Under the pieces are notes generated by a model. That model worked only from the letters and a program-made list of their open reading frames with translations. It searched no databases and was not told where the DNA came from. From BM003 sp963699835 (GTDB lineage: Bacteria; Pseudomonadota; Gammaproteobacteria; Steroidobacterales; BM003), in contig CAVOVJ010000004.1 of the NCBI GenBank assembly GCA_963699835.1, forward strand, positions 62,001 through 126,000: DNA of 64,000 bases, in the 5' to 3' direction. Below are positions 43,850 to 51,922 of the stretch, piece after piece; position 1 is the stretch's first letter; each line of letters opens with the position of its first letter. The position numbers and the translations under genes were made by a program.

Positions 43850-44521
43850 CTAGCGACGGGTTACATACTCGTCCAGCGGTTTGCGCCCGATGACCGGGAC
43901 GGTCGCGTCGGGTGCCGGAAACCCCACTACCAGCAACAGGAAAGCGCGCTCGTGCGGCGGGCGTTCCAGCACCTCGTTCAGGAACCCCATTGGGCTCGGG
44001 GTGTGAGTCAGGGTCGCAAGCCCCGCCTCATGCAACGCGGCAATAAGAAAGCCGGTTGCGATACCGACCGACTCGGCCGGGTAGTAATGCTTGACCTTGG
44101 TGCCGTCGGGTTTGCGGTGATACGGCTGGCTGAAAATCGCTATCAAACACGGCGCGATCTCGAGATAGGGCTTGTGCTGATCCGTACCGAGTGGGGCCAG
44201 CGCCTCGAGCCATTCCTCGGAAGCGCGATGATCGTAGAAATGGCGCTCCTGCTCCTCCGCCGCTTCCCTGATCTTCGTCTTCAGGACCGGATCGGTCACG
44301 ACCGTGAAATGCCACGGCTGCAGATTGGCACCGCTCGGCGCACTGCCGGCCGCCTGCAAACACTCGTCGATCACCGCCCGCGGTACCGGGCGATCGGAAA
44401 AGTGACGAACGGTGCGCCGCCTCGCTATCTGGACGTGAAACGCGCGTGCCCGTTGCAGCATTTCCTCGTCGCTGTAGTCGGGAAATTCCGCAAGCGGGAC
44501 CATTTCTGAACTTTTGCTCAT
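43850..44521 (-). CDS. Nitroreductase family flavoprotein
   Basis: A 223-residue FMN enzyme with the family signatures RRTVRHFSDRPVPRAVIDEC near residue 34, APSGANLQPWHFTVV, and ESVGIATGFLIAALHEAGLATL. It probably reduces quinones, enones or nitroaromatics with NAD(P)H; the substrate is unknown. Its ATG overlaps the ycgN stop, so the two are translationally coupled. It converges on ppc. Confidence 0.88.
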   Translation of the reverse strand: MSKSSEMVPLAEFPDYSDEEMLQRARAFHVQIARRRTVRHFSDRPVPRAVIDECLQAAGSAPSGANLQPWHFTVVTDPVLKTKIREAAEEQERHFYDHRASEEWLEALAPLGTDQHKPYLEIAPCLIAIFSQPYHRKPDGTKVKHYYPAESVGIATGFLIAALHEAGLATLTHTPSPMGFLNEVLERPPHERAFLLLVVGFPAPDATVPVIGRKPLDEYVTRR

Positions 44522-44985
44522 TCGTCTGCCTCGCTAGCCCAATCGGCCTCGATGGGCCAGTTGACCAGGAAATCCTCGAGCCCGTCCGCGGGCACCTGAT
44601 GTTCGGGCAACACCCGTCCGCGCACTGAGACCCCGGCCGTGTGCACGGTCTCCCGGCTGCCGGAGACGAGATGATGCCAGGGCGCGAGGCCGCGTCGTTC
44701 CGCGATACACCGGTAAGCACAGCTCGGCGGCAGCGCCTGCATGGCATCTTGACGATCGCGTCGCAGCACCATGCAATCGGGCACCAGCGCGACTCGACTA
44801 CGGTAGGCCATGCAACGGCATGTGGTGGCATCGAGCAGGCGGCAGGCGACGCAGGTGTAGTGCACCTCCAGCGTATCTGCATCCTGCAGCTTATGCAGAC
44901 AGCAGCGGGCGCAGCCGTCGCAGAGGTTCTCCCACTCGTCGGCATCCATCTGATCCAGAGTTTTCGTTTCCCAAAACGGCTGCAT
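44518..44985 (-). CDS. ycgN: YcgN (UPF0260) cysteine-cluster protein
   Basis: The 155-residue protein carries the YkgJ-type cluster: CDGCARCCLHKL, YTCVACRLLD, CRCMAYRSR and later Cys residues, likely binding zinc or an iron-sulfur centre. ATG 44985 gives MQPFWETKTLDQMDADEWEN, the usual YcgN start. The biochemical role is unknown. It diverges from the hydroxyacid dehydrogenase over 51 nt. Confidence 0.9.
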   Translation of the reverse strand: MQPFWETKTLDQMDADEWENLCDGCARCCLHKLQDADTLEVHYTCVACRLLDATTCRCMAYRSRVALVPDCMVLRRDRQDAMQALPPSCAYRCIAERRGLAPWHHLVSGSRETVHTAGVSVRGRVLPEHQVPADGLEDFLVNWPIEADWASEADE

Positions 44986-45011
44986 CGCGAGCCTCGCCCG
45001 ATCGGTCCCGG

Positions 45012-45018
45012 TATCATA
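45012..45018. promoter_or_regulatory. Symmetric -10 element, possible bidirectional promoter
   Basis: TATCATA reads as a -10 hexamer on both strands (TATCAT rightward, TATGAT leftward). It is centred in the 51-nt gap between ycgN and the hydroxyacid dehydrogenase. A TTCATA at 45041-45036 could be the leftward -35; the rightward -35 is weak. Proposed starts would lie about 15-25 nt before both genes. Confidence 0.45.
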
Positions 45019-45036
45019 GCTGCACCGACCCCGCTT

Positions 45037-46005
45037 ATGAATCATGCCATGCAAGCCGCAGTTCTCGATTTCGCAACGCTCAGCTCCGGTGACATCGATA
45101 CGACACCGCTCGATCGCGCCGCCCCGGGTATCGTCTATTACGACGTTACACCGCCGGATCTGCTGGCACAGCGGCTGGCCGGCCAGCAGGTCGCCGTGAT
45201 CAACAAGGTGCGCATCGATGCAGAGACGATCGCCGCCTGCCCGGCGCTGAAGTTGATTTCGCTGGCGGCCACCGGCACCGACAACGTCGACCTGGCGGCG
45301 GCACGCGAGGCCGGCATTGCCGTGACCAATATCCGCGCCTACTGCACCGCCTCGGTCGTCCAGCACGTCTTTGCCCTGATCCTCGGACTGACCCAGCAGC
45401 TCAAAAACTATGAGGCGGAACTCAAGGCCGGTGCGTGGCGCGACAGCCCGCAGTTCTGCATGCTCGGTTACCCGATCCGCGAACTCGCCGGCAAACGCTT
45501 CGGCATCGTCGGCCATGGTGAGCTCGGCGGCGCCGTTGCGGTCGCCGCGCGCGCGTTCGGCATGGAAGTTTGTATCGCGCGCCGGCCGGGTTCGGATGAC
45601 TCACGGCCCGGTCGACTGCCGCTACATATATTGCTGGCCACGTCGGACATTGTCAGCCTTCATTGCCCGCTCAATGGCGCGACTGAAAACCTGATCGGCG
45701 CAGCCGAACTCGAGCTGATGAAAGACGATGCGCTACTGATCAATACCGCGCGCGGCGGGCTGATCGACAGCGCGGCGCTGGTCGACGCATTGCAGGCCGG
45801 CAAACTGGGTGGTGCGGGTATCGACGTACTGCGACGCGAGCCGCCGGTGGACGGCGATCCGCTGCTCGACGTCGATCTCGACAACCTGATTGTGACCCCG
45901 CACATCGCCTGGGCCGCGCGCGAGGCCCGCCAGCGCGCGCTGGAGCAGATCGCGCAGTGTGTCGGAAGTTTTACCGCCGGCGGCAATTTCGGCCGGGTCG
46001 TCTGA
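45037..46005 (+). CDS. D-2-hydroxyacid dehydrogenase (hydroxypyruvate/glycerate reductase type)
   Basis: A 322-residue enzyme with the family layout: catalytic arginine region ISLAATGTDNVDLAAAREAG, the NAD-binding motif FGIVGHGELGGAVAVAARAFG (GxGxxG), then IVSLHCPLNGATENLIG, LLINTARGGLIDSAALVDAL, GGAGIDVLRREPP and the active-site HIAW. It reduces 2-keto acids such as hydroxypyruvate; the exact substrate is unknown. ATG 45049 is an equally good start. It ends 1 nt before the photolyase GTG. Confidence 0.9.
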   Translation: MNHAMQAAVLDFATLSSGDIDTTPLDRAAPGIVYYDVTPPDLLAQRLAGQQVAVINKVRIDAETIAACPALKLISLAATGTDNVDLAAAREAGIAVTNIRAYCTASVVQHVFALILGLTQQLKNYEAELKAGAWRDSPQFCMLGYPIRELAGKRFGIVGHGELGGAVAVAARAFGMEVCIARRPGSDDSRPGRLPLHILLATSDIVSLHCPLNGATENLIGAAELELMKDDALLINTARGGLIDSAALVDALQAGKLGGAGIDVLRREPPVDGDPLLDVDLDNLIVTPHIAWAAREARQRALEQIAQCVGSFTAGGNFGRVV

Positions 46006-46006
46006 C

Positions 46007-47440
46007 GTGAGTACGGCAGTTGTCTGGTTTCGTCGCGACCTGCGCCTGGCCGACAATCCCGCGCTGGAAGCTGCGGCAGAGCGGCACGACAGGCTGGTGT
46101 TGCTCTACATCGACAGCGAATCCGAACTCGCGCCGTGGTCGGCCGGCGCGGCGGCGCGCTGGTGGCTGCATCACAGCCTGAGCCATCTCGATGCCGACCT
46201 CGGGCAATTCGGACAAGCACTGCTAATCAAACGCGGCGCGGCGTTTGCGTGCCTGCGCGAATGCGTTGCCGAAAGCGGCGCTGACGCGGTCTACTGGAAC
46301 CGCCTTTATGACCCCGCCATCTGTCAGCGCGACACCCGCATCAAGGAGCAGCTGCGCGGCGACGGCCTTGCCGCCGAGAGCTTTCGCGCCAACCTTCTGT
46401 TCGAGCCGTGGGAAATACGCACCGGACAGGACGGCCCGTTCCGGGTGTTTACCCCATTCTGGCGCGCCTGCCAGCGTAACGCAGCCATTGCGGAACCGCT
46501 GCCGGCCCCGACCCGCCTGCCACCGCGCCCCGATCGCACCCTGTCATCGGTAACCGTCGATGCGCTGGGCCTGATGCCGGAGATCCGCTGGTACGACGAT
46601 ATTGCGCGGATGTGGCAGCCGGGTGAACACGCGGCCCACGCCCGCCTTGCCGGCTTCTGCGATACCGCACTCGCAGACTACGCGGATGGACGCGACGTCC
46701 CGTCAGTGCCGGGCACCTCGCGGATGTCTCCGTACCTCCACTTTGGCGAAATATCGCCACGCAGTGTCTGGCACCGGGTCGGCCAGTGCAGTCTGCTCGA
46801 GCGCTGCCAGCCCGCTGCCGAAGCTTTTTTGCGCGAGATCGGCTGGCGCGAGTTTGCCCACCACGTGTTGTTCCATTACCCGCACACACCGGAACAGCCC
46901 CTGAACGTCAAATACGCCGATTTTCCCTGGCGGGAAAACCACGCCGAGCTGCTCGCTGCCTGGCAGCGCGGCCAAACCGGATTTCCGATCGTCGACGCCG
47001 GCATGCGCGAGCTGTGGCACACCGGCTGGATGCATAACCGGGTCCGGATGATCGTCGCATCATTGCTGGTAAAAAACCTGCGCGTGCCATGGACCGCGGG
47101 AGCGAAGTGGTTCTGGGATACGCTGGTCGATGCGGATCTCGCCAACAACACGCTCGGGTGGCAGTGGTCCGCCGGTTGCGGTGCCGACGCGGCCCCGTAT
47201 TTCCGCATTTTCAACCCGGTCCGCCAAGGAGAGAAATTCGATCCCGACGGCCATTATGTCAAAAGGTGGATACCGGAGCTCGCGAATCTGCCCGAGCGCT
47301 GGATTCACAAACCCTGGGAAGCGCCCGACCCGCTCAGACCCGGGCCGGATGCTTACCCCGCCCCGGTCGTCGATCTCGCGGCCAGTCGCAAGGAGGCATT
47401 GGAAGCGCTGGCACGCCTGAAAAAACGCGGCAGCGGATAA
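46007..47440 (+). CDS. phrB: Deoxyribodipyrimidine photolyase
   Basis: A 477-residue DNA photolyase/cryptochrome protein that repairs cyclobutane dimers using blue light. The N-terminal Rossmann domain begins TAVVWFRRDLRLADNPALE. The FAD domain contains SRMSPYLHFGEISPRSVWHR, FLREIGWREFAHHVLFHYP, GFPIVDAGMRELWHTGWMHN (with conserved Trp) and VDADLANNTLGWQWSAGCG. The start is GTG at 46007, giving the standard N-terminus. It converges on the NUDIX gene. Confidence 0.94.
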   Translation: MSTAVVWFRRDLRLADNPALEAAAERHDRLVLLYIDSESELAPWSAGAAARWWLHHSLSHLDADLGQFGQALLIKRGAAFACLRECVAESGADAVYWNRLYDPAICQRDTRIKEQLRGDGLAAESFRANLLFEPWEIRTGQDGPFRVFTPFWRACQRNAAIAEPLPAPTRLPPRPDRTLSSVTVDALGLMPEIRWYDDIARMWQPGEHAAHARLAGFCDTALADYADGRDVPSVPGTSRMSPYLHFGEISPRSVWHRVGQCSLLERCQPAAEAFLREIGWREFAHHVLFHYPHTPEQPLNVKYADFPWRENHAELLAAWQRGQTGFPIVDAGMRELWHTGWMHNRVRMIVASLLVKNLRVPWTAGAKWFWDTLVDADLANNTLGWQWSAGCGADAAPYFRIFNPVRQGEKFDPDGHYVKRWIPELANLPERWIHKPWEAPDPLRPGPDAYPAPVVDLAASRKEALEALARLKKRGSG

Positions 47441-47450
47441 CGCGCGACGC

Positions 47451-47876
47451 TCACTGTCGCTCGAGCATCGCCCGCGCCCACCCGAGCACATCGCGAACCC
47501 GCGGCGAAGCGAGTTCCCAGGCATCCCCCACACTGACCCAGCGGTACTCGCTGTGCTCGGCGCGGCCGATTGCGGGATTCACACCCATCACCACATCGAC
47601 AGTCGTGGTGCGCCCGAGGTAGTAACGAGCGATCTTGTCGCGGGTATAGGGCCCGGTCTCGCAATAATCGCAACCCCACGCAAAATCGATATCGACGATA
47701 CCGGTCTCCTCTTCGACCTCGCGCAACGCCGCTGCGCGCGGTTCCTCGCCGGCTTCGACGATACCCTTAGGGAAATCCCAGTTGCGAAAGGCGCGCAGCA
47801 GCAGGAACCGGTAACCGTCTTCCGTCTCGCGGACGACGACGACACCGGAAGACAGTCTGTAGCCCGGGCTTGGCAT
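47451..47876 (-). CDS. NUDIX hydrolase (Ap4A hydrolase-like)
   Basis: A 141-residue NUDIX protein. The box is FPKGIVEAGEEPRAAALREV followed by EEETGI, which fits GX5EX7REUXEEXGU. The N-terminal PGYRLSSGVVVVRET and the tail RWVSVGDAWELASPRVRDVL resemble bis(5'-nucleosyl)-tetraphosphatases, but substrate cannot be fixed. The ATG at 47876 is 38 nt downstream of the ybbP end on the same strand. Confidence 0.9.
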   Translation of the reverse strand: MPSPGYRLSSGVVVVRETEDGYRFLLLRAFRNWDFPKGIVEAGEEPRAAALREVEEETGIVDIDFAWGCDYCETGPYTRDKIARYYLGRTTTVDVVMGVNPAIGRAEHSEYRWVSVGDAWELASPRVRDVLGWARAMLERQ

Positions 47877-47914
47877 GGCGGCAGTATAACCAGCAAGCGC
47901 CGATGCACACGCCA

Positions 47915-50398
47915 TTACTCGCGCAGCACCATCACCGGTGGCTGTTGCACGGCCGAGCGCGCCGCCAGCGTTCCACTGACGCCGACAAGCAGTGGCGCCG
48001 GCCACAAGCCCGACCAGAGCGAGGTTGCCACTGCCCGCATAGTCGAGTTCGAACACCCGTTCTGGCCAGCGCGGACCCGGCTACGCCCGCGCCGATCGCC
48101 CCGAGCAACCCGGCCAGCATGCCCACGACGACAAACTCGGTTGCGATCGCGCGCAGAACCAGACTGCGGCGTGCCCCGAGTGTCCGCAACATCGCCGCCT
48201 CATAGCGGCGTTCGCCGAGACTCGCCTGGACCGCCGCCAGCAACACCACCACGCCGGCTGCGAGCGTGAACACGAAGACGATTTGCACGGCCAGCGCCGC
48301 CTTGTCCATGACACCCCGAACCTGGCCAAGCAACGCCTCCATGTCGAATACCGTTACCCCGGGCAACTCGCGCGCAATATCGACAAAGAGCTGGCGCTGA
48401 TCGCCCGGCACGTGAGCGGCGCTGATAAAGGTCCCGGCCTCCTCGGGCAACAGCCCTGGCGACAACACCATGAAGAAATTCGGCCGGAAACTGTCCCATT
48501 CGACAATACGGAAGCTGGTGACCGGCGCCGTGACCGGTTCCCCGGCCACATCGAAACGCAGCTGATCGCCGAGCTTCAGTCCCAGCGCCTCGGCGAATTC
48601 CACTTCCACCGAGACCCCCCGCGGCTGGCCGTCGTCGCTCCACCAGGTCCCGTCGGCAAGCCGATTGCCAACCTGTAGCTGGCTCGACCAGCTCAGGTTG
48701 GCCTCGCGTTCGAGGAAACGCCGGCCGCGTTCGCTGACGTCGCCGATATCGCGCGCCGCGACGCCGTTTATTGCGGCAAGACGTGCCCGGACCAGTGGCC
48801 AGTATTGCGGGCGCTCGACATCGTGGCGGTCAAACACTGCGCTTAATGCGTCGCGCTCCGGCGGCTGGATATTGATCAGAAAATTGTTCGGCGCATCGGG
48901 CGGCAGGGTCGCCTGCCATGCGGCCAGCAGATCCCCTCGTACCACGGACAGCAACAACAACACCATCAGACCGAGACCAAAGGCGACCAGCTGCACGACG
49001 GACTCGCGCCGCCGCCGCGCCAGGTTGGCCAGCCCGTAGCGCCATGCGGCGCCGCCACTGCCGCGTACCGATTTGAGCGCATAGACGAGCACCCAGCCGC
49101 ATACATAGAGCACCGCGAGCGTCCCGGCCAGCGCGATGGCCGAGAGCAACACCATGCTGGTCTCGCGCAGCACCGCGAGCAGCATCAAGACGATGCCGAC
49201 AGCGGCACTCAGGTAGGCCAGATCCACTGCGGGAGACGGTGCCACATCCTTGCGCAGAACCCGTATCGGCGGCACCCGCCGCAGCTGGGCAAGCGGTGGC
49301 AGCGCGAACGCGAGAATCATCGCGAGCGCGGTGAACGGACCCAGCAACAGGCTCGCCGCGCTCGGTGGCGGCAGCGCGCCGCCAACCATGTCCGACAGTA
49401 CCCGCGCCAGTAATGCCTGAGCGAAATACGCGAGCAGCGTCCCGCCGATACCGCCGATCAGTGCGATCGCGCCGAGCTGCCACAAACCGAGCGTCAGGAT
49501 CTGGCGCTGCGATGCGCCGAGACACTTCATCAGCGCGGCGGTGTCGAGATGCCGCTGCGCATAACGCCGTGCGGCCATCGCAATCGCGATCGCACAGATC
49601 ATTACACTGACCAGCGCCGACAGCCCCAGGAACTGCTCGGCGCGCTTGAGCGCGATACCGATCTCCGGGCGCACGTCTTCCAGCCCGCGCAACCGCTCTC
49701 CGGCCTCGAGCATCGGCTCGAGAGCGGAGCGAAAGCCCGCAATGTCGCCAGGCTCGCCGGAAAACAACAGGCGGTAAGTGACACGACTGCCGGGGCCGAG
49801 CAGTCCCGAGCGCGCGATGTCGGCCTGGTTCACCAGCAAGGTCGGGGCGAGATCGACAAACTGAAATCCCTGGTCGGGCAACCTCTCGAGGACCCGGCCC
49901 ACCACGAGATCGAGCTCGCCGAGCCGCAACGAGTCGCCCGGCTCGAGACCGAGCCGCGCCAGCAATCGCGCCTCCGCCCACGCCTCGCCGCTGCGCGGCA
50001 CCTCGGTAGTGGGCGCAGCGTCACCAAACAGCTTTGTCGGCGACCAGGATTGTGCCGCGCAGCGGATACGCCTCGTCCACGGCTCTCACCTCGGCGAGGC
50101 TGCCCTCGTCGCCGGCCCAGGCCATGCTCGGAAACGAACTGACATTGGCAGTCTTGAGATCAAAGTCGGTGGCACTGGCGCGCAGTTCGTCGCTCGCCGG
50201 GCGTCCGCTGCGCCAGACCAGGTCGGCCGCCAGCACTTCACCGGCCTGGCGCTGTACCGCCACGGTGATACGTGACGTGAACATGGACACGGCCGAAAGC
50301 GCGGTAACGCCGATCATCAGCGCCGCGAGCAACGTCATCAGCTCGCCGGAGCGCCAGTCGCGGAGCAATGCCGAGACAGCAAGACGCAGCGCGCTCAA
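47915..50398 (-). CDS. ybbP: YbbP/FtsX-like ABC permease, three frameshifts
   Basis: A large membrane protein of the MacB/FtsX permease class, pairing with the ATPase YbbA and found next to tesA in many gammaproteobacteria. As sequenced the frame breaks at about 50031-50032 (extra base; DKLFGDAAP restored on correction), at the CCC of 48056-48058, and at about 47987-48000. The true C-terminus RSAVQQPPVMVLRE and TAA at 47915-47917 are in the third frame. With three extra bases removed it has about 826 residues, with FtsX modules around LSALVSVMICAIAIAMAARR and near IVFVFTLAAGVVVLLAAVQA. The TTG start overlaps the ybbA stop. The transported molecule is unknown. Confidence 0.88.
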
Positions 50399-51096
50399 GC
50401 CGACACCTCATCGCCGACGAGCCGGCCGTCGCCGAGCAACAGCCGGCGCCGGCAACCGGAAGCGAGATTGTCGTCGTGGGTTACCAGCACCAGCGTGGTG
50501 TGCGCGGCCTCATTCAGCCGAAACAACAACTCGATGATCCGGGAACCGGTTGCACCGTCGAGGTTTCCGGTCGGCTCATCGGCGAACAGAATCGCCGGCC
50601 GCGTAACGAAGGCACGGGCAATCGCCACCCGCTGCTGCTCACCGCCGGACAGCTGGCGCGGATAATGGCGCAGGCGCTCGCTCAGGCCCACCTCGTCGAG
50701 CACCGTCGCGGCCGCGTCGCCGGCGCGGACGTTACCGGCCAGTTCCAGCGGTAGCATCACGTTTTCGATCGCTGTCAGCGACGGCAACAGGTGAAAGGAC
50801 TGAAAAACGAAGCCGACGTTGCCGGCCCGCAGCCTGGCGCGGCCATCTTCGGACAGCGCGCCGATATCCTGCCCCAGCAGGCGCACCGTCCCGCTGCTCG
50901 GCGTATCCAGCCCGGCCATCAACGCAAGCAGTGTCGATTTGCCGGCGCCCGATGGCCCGACCACCGCGACGGTCTCGCCGCCGGCGATGCTGAAACTCAC
51001 GTCCTCGAGAATGGTCAGAGCCCCTTCGGGGCTGCTAACCTTTTTGCCGAGGGTTTCGACTGTGAGAACGTCCGTGTCCAAATTGTGGTCAGTCAT
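50395..51096 (-). CDS. ybbA: YbbA ABC transporter ATPase
   Basis: A 233-residue ATPase of the MacB/LolD class: Walker A AVVGPSGAGKSTLLALMAG, Q-loop VGFVFQSFHLLPSLTA, signature LSGGEQQRVAIARAF, Walker B ILFADEPTGNLD and H-loop LVTHDDNLA. It powers the YbbP permease that follows with a 4-nt overlap. ATG 51096 (MTDHNLDTDVLTVE) is preferred to upstream starts since the conserved part begins soon after. It is divergent from tesA. Confidence 0.93.
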   Translation of the reverse strand: MTDHNLDTDVLTVETLGKKVSSPEGALTILEDVSFSIAGGETVAVVGPSGAGKSTLLALMAGLDTPSSGTVRLLGQDIGALSEDGRARLRAGNVGFVFQSFHLLPSLTAIENVMLPLELAGNVRAGDAAATVLDEVGLSERLRHYPRQLSGGEQQRVAIARAFVTRPAILFADEPTGNLDGATGSRIIELLFRLNEAAHTTLVLVTHDDNLASGCRRRLLLGDGRLVGDEVSA

Positions 51097-51710
51097 TAAC
51101 CGGTCTCTGCTTGCTGTTGTGCTGGTCATGGCGGCGGCTGCCGCAAACCCATGCGGGAAACCCGCGCATTCTGGTGCTCGGCGACAGCCTCAGCGCCGCT
51201 TATGGGATTCCGCTCGAACGTGGCTGGGTACAATTGCTGCAGACGCGCCTGGAAACGGAAGGTTACGGTTACGAAGTTGTGAATGCCAGTGTCAGCGGCG
51301 ATACCACCGGCGCAGCGCTGACCCGCCTGCCGCGTGCGCTGGAGCTGCACCAGCCGGATATCGTGATCGTCGAACTCGGCGGAAACGACGGGCTTCGCGG
51401 AACACCTGTCGGGCAAATGCAGCGAAACCTCGAAGCCATCATCGAGAAGTCGCGTGCCGCCGAGGCCGAGGTGCTGGTGACCGGCATCATGATCCCTCCG
51501 AATTACGGCGCGGAATACACCGCCCGCTTCAACGCGGTCTATACCGGCCTGGGCGATCGTCTTAACGTGGCGTTGGTGCCGTTTATCCTCGATGGTGTCG
51601 CACTCGACCCGAGCCTGATGCAGGCAGACGGCATCCATCCGACAGCCGCGGCACAGCCACGAATTCTCGATAACGTGTGGCCGACGCTGCAACCCATGCT
51701 GGCGCGCTGA
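51083..51710 (+). CDS. tesA: TesA-type GDSL esterase/thioesterase I, frameshift in the signal peptide
   Basis: A periplasmic SGNH hydrolase (thioesterase I/lysophospholipase L1). The mature part has block I ILVLGDSLSAAYGIP with the catalytic Ser, block III ELGGNDGLRG and block V DGIHPTAAAQP with the catalytic His. A good signal peptide (SVINRSLLAVVLVMAAAA) precedes it in another frame; one extra base between 51131 and 51146 separates the two. The start is uncertain: TTG 51083 is the longest candidate, overlapping the ybbA start. Corrected length about 208 residues. Confidence 0.87.
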
Positions 51711-51729
51711 CAGCCGCGAAGTGGCTGTG

Positions 51730-51760
51730 TTGCCGTGTTCGGGCCCCGATGCTATATAGT
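51730..51760 (+). promoter_or_regulatory. Candidate sigma-70 promoter of fadD
   Basis: TTGCCG (51730-51735) and TATATA (51753-51758) are separated by 17 nt, with the overlapping hexamer TATAGT ending at 51760. The implied 5' untranslated region before fadD is about 155 nt and contains the hairpin at 51829-51851. Confidence 0.5.
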
Positions 51761-51828
51761 TCGGACACGGGAAGCGCCCGGATGCATTACACAACAAATC
51801 GGGCGACCGGGCGCAGTCAGCGGGGCAG

Positions 51829-51851
51829 AGCGCTTCGCAACAAGAAGCGCT
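51829..51851 (+). repeat. Perfect hairpin in the fadD 5' leader
   Basis: AGCGCTTC (51829-51836) and GAAGCGCT (51844-51851) form a perfect 8-bp stem with a 7-nt loop. No T-tract follows, so it is unlikely to be a terminator for tesA. It may be an RNA stem or a protein site in the long leader. Confidence 0.55.
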
Positions 51852-51922
51852 GGCCATACCCGCGAACTTGCCGCTCCCGAAATGCACTGCTTTGGCATGC
51901 GTTACTCTGAGGAGAAAAAAAG

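Noticed and set aside
44641..45036. 132-residue N-terminal extension of the hydroxyacid dehydrogenase
   Set aside because: It runs antisense through ycgN and lacks homology; ATG 45037 or 45049 gives the normal enzyme.
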